The notes under the pieces are model-generated. The model was given only the letters and a program-made list of their open reading frames with translations. It searched no databases and had not been told where the DNA came from. Positions 19,187 through 23,088 of a stretch of DNA of 23,088 bases are shown here, piece by piece (position 1 is the stretch's first letter; every line of letters begins with the position of its first letter). The position numbers and the translations under genes are program-made. This DNA comes from Chara braunii (taxonomy: Eukaryota; Streptophyta; Charophyceae; Charales; Characeae): the NCBI GenBank assembly GCA_003427395.1, contig BFEA01000407.1, forward strand, positions 640,478-663,565. Direction: 5' to 3'.

Positions 19187-20079
19187 AGTGTACCTTGGAC
19201 GAGATAGACACGGTTCCGCCCCTGCGGAGGACAAAAGTGCAGCCAATGCAATGCACTCTTCTGAAGTATCTGGCGGCCAGCAAGAGCGCTAGAGACGAGC
19301 TCATGAGCATCACCAGGAAGGTGAGGATTCCTCTCGTGGGAGGACCAACCGTTCCTGGAGATGGACGCGCCAAGGAGGAGGTACAATCCTCTCGGATTAC
19401 AATGGAGGAACTGCCGGCAAATTTCTTCTCCGAGGAGGAAGTCAAGAAATTCTATGTATTAGGGGGCGACCAGCTCCAAGCCGTGGTGAGTGGGAAGAAG
19501 ATGAGAGCCCTAGTGGATAATGGGTTCGAGTCGACCGTGTGTCGAGACTCTATAGCAAGGGAACTGGGGCTAGAAGTGGATAGGGGAGTGACCATGTCGA
19601 TGGTAGTGGCGAACAACAAGCTCCAACCGGCGGAAGGGGTATGTCACAACCCCTTGATTGAGGTCGCAGGAGTGGAAGCTACTATCCCAATTTTCTCAGT
19701 GAAAGAATATTCTTCCGAGTTGATCCTCGGGAGGACATGGCTGAGCGCGGTCCATGCTACCACGGTCGACCTTCCGGACGGGAGTCAGACCCTCTCGATC
19801 CAAAGTCCGGACGGGATCCGGGTGGTCCTAAAGACTGTGGATGCTCAAGGTGAGCGGAACCGCACCAGTGTTCCAAGGAGGAGGGAAGCCCAACCACGAA
19901 TATGTTGGGTCCGACTAGAAGAGTCCCCCTTCGTCGAGAAGGAACCCCCGGGGGATCGGGTAAAAGTTGAGGAGATTGGAGACCGGATAATCATCGATGG
20001 GGTTGGATACAAAAAGGAGGATGAAGAAGAGGAATTTGGCGGGTGCATAAGGCTGTCTTTTCTGGAAGAATCCTTCTAG
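19183..20079 (+). pseudogene. Retropepsin-like aspartic protease
   Basis: A frame of 298 codons contains a protease core at about residues 90-215. The catalytic loop reads RALVDNGFESTV, with N where T or S is usual after the Asp. The C-terminal hydrophobic-Gly motif is LILGRTWLSAV, where gypsy proteases have a similar ILG-x-W. The enzyme would cleave Gag and Pol. An acidic tail (KKEDEEEEFGG) ends at TAG 20077-20079, and RT sequence resumes in the same frame 120 bases later. No ATG is visible near its start (first codon GTG), as expected for a polyprotein part. Confidence 0.85.
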
Positions 20080-20196
20080 CCGGTAGAGGTAAGAAGCATA
20101 AAACCGTAGCGTAGAAAGTAAACCCGATGTAGTCAGCCGGGATAGAACGGGGGAAGCCTCGATATCGGAGGAGGAGATAGCCGATATCATCCGAAA

Positions 20197-21311
20197 GTGG
20201 AAGGAGACCGAAGAGAGCAGGGAACTACGGCCGATAGGCTAACTAAAATGGATATAGGGGATGAAAACCTCACGGAACAAGAGAAGGAATATGTGGCTAT
20301 GACCCTAAGGGATTGCTATAAGGCCATAGCCTTCGATGATTCGGAGAGAGGGAGGATGGACCCGAGGTACGCTAAGCCCGCCCGGATTCATACGATACCT
20401 CACGTACCTTGGAAAGATAGACCCCCGTGGAAGTATGAGCAGAAAGAGAAGGAAGAGATAGTGATCAAAAAGAGAAGGAAGAGATAGTGACCTTCATTAA
20501 AGAGAAGATAAGGACATTTCTCGCGGAACCTTGTGAGAGTGCCTACTCCAACAAGTGGTTCTTTCTGAAAAAAGAAGGTAGCAACAAACTAAGGTGGATC
20601 CAAAATTTCCAAAGGACCAACGCGGTCACCATAAGGGATGTGGGGTCTATACTTGAGGCGGATGTACTAGCGGAAGGATCGGTCGGCCGCTTGATCTACT
20701 CAATCTGCGATCTCTTCTCAGGCTATGATGAGATCTCATTGGATTACCGAGATAGACACTTGACCGCGATGTACACACCTCTAGGGCTAGTTCAAATGAT
20801 GGTGGTACCTAGGGGGTGGACGAACAGAGTGGTGGTGCTCGAAAGAGCCATGATCGCGGTCCTCAAAGAATTCATACCGGATAAGGTAGAGGTCTTCCTT
20901 GACGACTTTCCGATAAAAGGGTCGGTCCAAAAGGATGAGACGGAGGTCTTCCCTGGGGTAAGGAAGTTTGTGGTAGACCACATGGTGGATGTAAGCAAGG
21001 TCCTCGCGAAATTAGACAATGCCAACCTTACCGTAAGTGGTACTAAGAGTCGCTGGGGAGTATCGTCGATCAAGATATTGGGCTTCATCTGTGACAAGGA
21101 TGGGCGGAGACCCGATCCCGCGAAACCTGAGAAATTGATGACCTGGCCATCGCCACTGAAGTCAATCACGGAGGTTAGGCGATTTCTAGGGGTGGTGGGC
21201 TACTGGAGAATCTTTATAAAAAGCTACAGAGAGAAGGTGGAACCTCTTAGACGGCTGCTTAAAGAAGTTGAGGGATGGATTTGGTGGGAGGAGCAGGCCG
21301 CGGCCATGTAA
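20197..21311 (+). pseudogene. Reverse transcriptase, frameshifted by a 26-bp duplication
   Basis: The N-terminal fingers are in frame 1 to TAG at 20485-20487 (IAFDDSERGRMDPRYA, IHTIPHVPWKDRPPW). The rest is in frame 3 from about 20465: KLRWIQNFQRTN (motif 1-2 region), ICDLFSGYDEISLD (motif A with catalytic Asp), LGLVQMMVVPRGWTN (motif B region), VEVFLDDFPIKG (motif C, FLDD in place of YVDD) and ILGFICDKDGRRPDPAK (motif E), then the connection (EVRRFLGVVGYWRIFIKSY). A direct duplication with a 26-bp period (20444-20464 repeated at 20470-20490) causes the frame change. TAA at 21309-21311 separates it from RNase H in the same frame. The enzyme would copy element RNA into DNA. Confidence 0.92.
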
Positions 21312-21800
21312 ACCCTTAAGGAGGAATTTTGGGAAGGAGGGCAAGTCCTAGGCGTTCCGTTCTTCGAAGACGAGGAGAGCCACCCATTTATAGTTTCTAC
21401 GGACGTCCGACCTTGTTCCGTATGGGGGCTTCTGTCACAAAAGGATCGACACGGGAAAGAAAGACCCCTGCGATTCGAGAGTCGAGCCTTGAATCCCGCC
21501 GAGAGAAACTACAACCAATTCAAGAAAGAAGTGTTGGGGGTATTATATTGCCTAAAGACCTTCCACCACTACATCTGCGGAAGGTGGTTTCTGCTAAGAG
21601 TGGACCCAACTGCGGTAGCAGCTGTCCTCCAAAATGACTTCTCGCTATCCGACCCGACGATTGCGATATGGATGATCCAGATAAGGCTCTACGATTATAG
21701 GGTTGAAAGGATCTCCGGGGCCAAAAACCAAGTCGTTGACAGCTTGTCCAAGCTCCCGATCTGGCCCGATCTGGGAGGAGGATTACCCGAGATTGGAGGA
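21312..21800 (+). pseudogene. RNase H domain of Pol
   Basis: It continues the RT frame after the single TAA. STDVRPCSVWGLLSQKD supplies the first acidic residue; LNPAERNYNQFKKEVLGVL the Glu-bearing helix; LRVDPTAVAAVLQN the next Asp; and GAKNQVVDSLSKLP the C-terminal N-x-V-x-D-x-LS motif. It would remove template RNA during reverse transcription. The frame stays open to 21887, but beyond about 21790 the biologically sensible sequence has moved to frame 1. Confidence 0.9.
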
Positions 21801-21809
21801 GACAAGACT

Positions 21810-22640
21810 ATCAATGTCCAGAGACGAGATAATCCAAATCGCCGCCAACAAGGCGCAAGTAGGAGTAGCTATCCGAGAGGAGGGTAGAAACCCTAGGACG
21901 TTTCTCGCAAACATTTACGACGGGAAGTACCACGATATAGGGTTATGCCTAGCAGGCAGGGAGGAAGGCACAAAGATAATTAAGAAGGAGGCGCTCGAGT
22001 ACTGTTTACGAGGAGGACACCTCTTTAAGAGGTCCACCAAGTTTGCAATCCCCATGAGAATCCTTTGCGACCTGGAAGAAAAGAGAGTGGTCATAGAAGA
22101 GTTACACAATGTGGTCGTCGGCGGACACCGGAGTGTAAAAGGGACGGTTGATAAGGTTCGACGACTTTATTGGTGGGATGGACAATATGGGGAAGTAGAG
22201 AAATATTGTTCGACATGTGAAGCCTGCCAAAAGAGGGCGACCGTCTGCTATAAGGAACCCCTTGTCCCTTCGCTCCCCTCCATTCCGGGTAAGAAGGTCG
22301 ACTTAGTAAGCATGCCCAAAGGAATCGGCGGGCTAAGGGCTTCAGTATATCATTAATGCCCGGGATGACCTCACGGGGTTCGTCGAAGCTAAGGCCATTG
22401 AGAAAAAGACACTCGAAGAAGAAAGTGATTTCCTCCTGGAGTACGTCGCGAGATACGGGTGTGTCGGGAAAATCATCATGGATAGGGGGTCCGAATTCCT
22501 AAGCCAAAAAGTCAGGCGATACTGGAGAAAACCGGGATTAAGGCGGCCTACACAACCACCTACCACCCCCAGAGTAATGCTCCGGTCGAAAGAGGTCACC
22601 AGACACTTGTAGATGCCTTAGCCAAGTAGTGCAAGGGGTG
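21810..22640 (+). pseudogene. Integrase zinc finger and DDE core, 3'-truncated
   Basis: Frame 1 to 22356 carries the HHCC zinc-binding domain: HNVVVGGH, then RLYWWDGQYGEVEKY and CSTCEAC. The DDE core follows: VDLVSMP (first Asp region), then frame 2 from about 22335 with IINARDDLTGFVEA and IIMDRGSEF (second Asp, 22481-22483). Frame 1 resumes at about 22540 with TTYHPQSNAPVERGHQ (catalytic Glu, 22588-22590). The Asp-Glu spacing fits DD35E. TAG at 22627-22629 interrupts the next helix, and recognisable sequence ends near 22655. The missing C-terminal third resembles in kind the fragment at 1202-1822. Confidence 0.9.
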
Positions 22641-22655
22641 TGAGGCTATGTTACC

Positions 22656-22765
22656 CCCTGGCCGCAGCCGAGTTCGGCCGTGGCCGGGCCCCCCCCCGGC
22701 CGTGGCCGAACGCGGCCGATAATTTCGGCCGAGGGCGCGGCCGATCGGGGAGGGGGTTTGGGGGG
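22656..22765. repeat. GC-rich palindromic segment at the integrase break
   Basis: GGCCG words dominate. GTTCGGCCGTGGCCGG (22672-22687) and CCGGCCGTGGCCGAAC (22696-22711) form an imperfect inverted repeat (14 of 16 positions pair) around a C-run. Composition changes abruptly from the pol sequence on the left. Confidence 0.7.
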
Positions 22766-22904
22766 CGGGGAACGGGTTTCGAGTCAAAGGGGGTCCCCCT
22801 ACCTCCTCGCAAAAAAAAAAAACATAAAAACTTCGAAAACGGGGGGGGATTTCGAAGACTACCAAAAATAAATAAATAAATAGAAAAAAAAAACATTCAT
22901 TGAT

Positions 22905-22917
22905 TGATTGTTTTTTT

Positions 22918-22992
<75 letters not shown>

Positions 22993-22996
22993 GTGG
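22905..22996. repeat. (ATTG)n microsatellite
   Basis: About twenty TTGA units with a few TTGG variants. It is preceded by AAATAAATAAAT and A-runs at 22863-22890. Confidence 0.95.
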
Positions 22997-23032
22997 GGGA
23001 GGGTTCCTCCCTCCACTCCACGACGCGCATAC

Positions 23033-23033
<1 letters not shown>

Positions 23034-23088
<55 letters not shown>
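23034..23088. repeat. (CT)n microsatellite at the window end
   Basis: Pure CT dinucleotides run to the last base. Confidence 0.97.

Larger units (their letters stand above)
1202..22640 (+). mobile_element. Putative giant Ty3/gypsy element in permuted order (or two tandem elements sharing an LTR)
   Basis: All major gypsy parts lie on one strand but in the order: integrase C-terminus, accessory frame, methyltransferase, polypurine tract, LTR-like block, leader, pre-gag, gag, protease, RT, RNase H, integrase N-terminus and core. The left fragment starts in the integrase close to the residue where the right fragment ends. One circularly permuted element, or a tandem pair sharing one LTR and sampled by this window, would both give this layout. 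The two integrase pieces share no overlap that would prove they are one family. Most coding units carry stops and frameshifts. Confidence 0.4.

Noticed and set aside
19160-19190. Programmed -1 frameshift between nucleocapsid and protease
   Set aside because: The overlap is only 4 nt, no canonical slippery heptamer is seen, and capsid and protease share one frame. Two compensating indels around the nucleocapsid segment explain it more simply.
22596-23030. Minus-strand frame with a Gln-Ser-Ile-Asn repeat
   Set aside because: It is the translation of the ATTG microsatellite and the GC-rich segment.

Overview
The window is eukaryotic, repeat-dominated DNA. I see no host gene I can name, no rRNA, no tRNA and no CRISPR. 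Nearly all recognisable coding sequence belongs to decayed Ty3/gypsy LTR retrotransposons. The abundant minisatellites, mixed GC content and a DNMT3-type methyltransferase linked to a gypsy element suggest a streptophyte alga or early-diverging plant, for example a Chara-like charophyte. That assignment is inference and is not proven by the sequence. The ends (poly-T at 1-18, (CT)n at 23034-23088) look like low-complexity contig edges.

Left part (1-7132). A minus-strand chromovirus integrase tail with a chromodomain (699-1196) abuts a plus-strand, chromodomain-less gypsy integrase C-terminus (1202-1822). Downstream on the plus strand are an acidic accessory reading frame with two SUMO-interaction-like motifs (2210-3073, two in-frame stops), four minisatellites, and the most interesting item: the C-terminal half of a DNMT3-like cytosine-5 DNA methyltransferase (about 6375-7041, broken). 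It ends just before a polypurine tract (7119-7130) and a likely LTR start (7133).

Middle part (7133-15497). This is a non-coding block consistent with a very long LTR plus untranslated leader. It contains a hairpin-dense segment (7.13-10.35 kb) in which many inverted repeats share an 8-nt loop, a pyrimidine microsatellite, and 2.8 kb of three consecutive minisatellite families (91, 80 and 92 bp units).

Right part (15498-22630). This is a long, decayed gypsy coding region: a multi-frame pre-gag open region of unknown function, Gag capsid, a CCHC nucleocapsid knuckle, aspartic protease, reverse transcriptase (FLDD), RNase H, and integrase zinc finger and DDE core. It is cut off in the integrase at about 22650 by a GC-rich palindromic segment and ATTG/CT microsatellites.

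The left integrase fragment resumes close to the point where the right one stops, with a single LTR-like block between. The window may therefore hold one giant (about 21 kb) element in circularly permuted order, or two tandem elements sharing an LTR. On that reading the methyltransferase and the acidic protein are accessory genes carried 3' of pol by a retrotransposon. All coding units carry stops or frameshifts except the left integrase fragment and the chromodomain fragment, so this copy is not autonomous.
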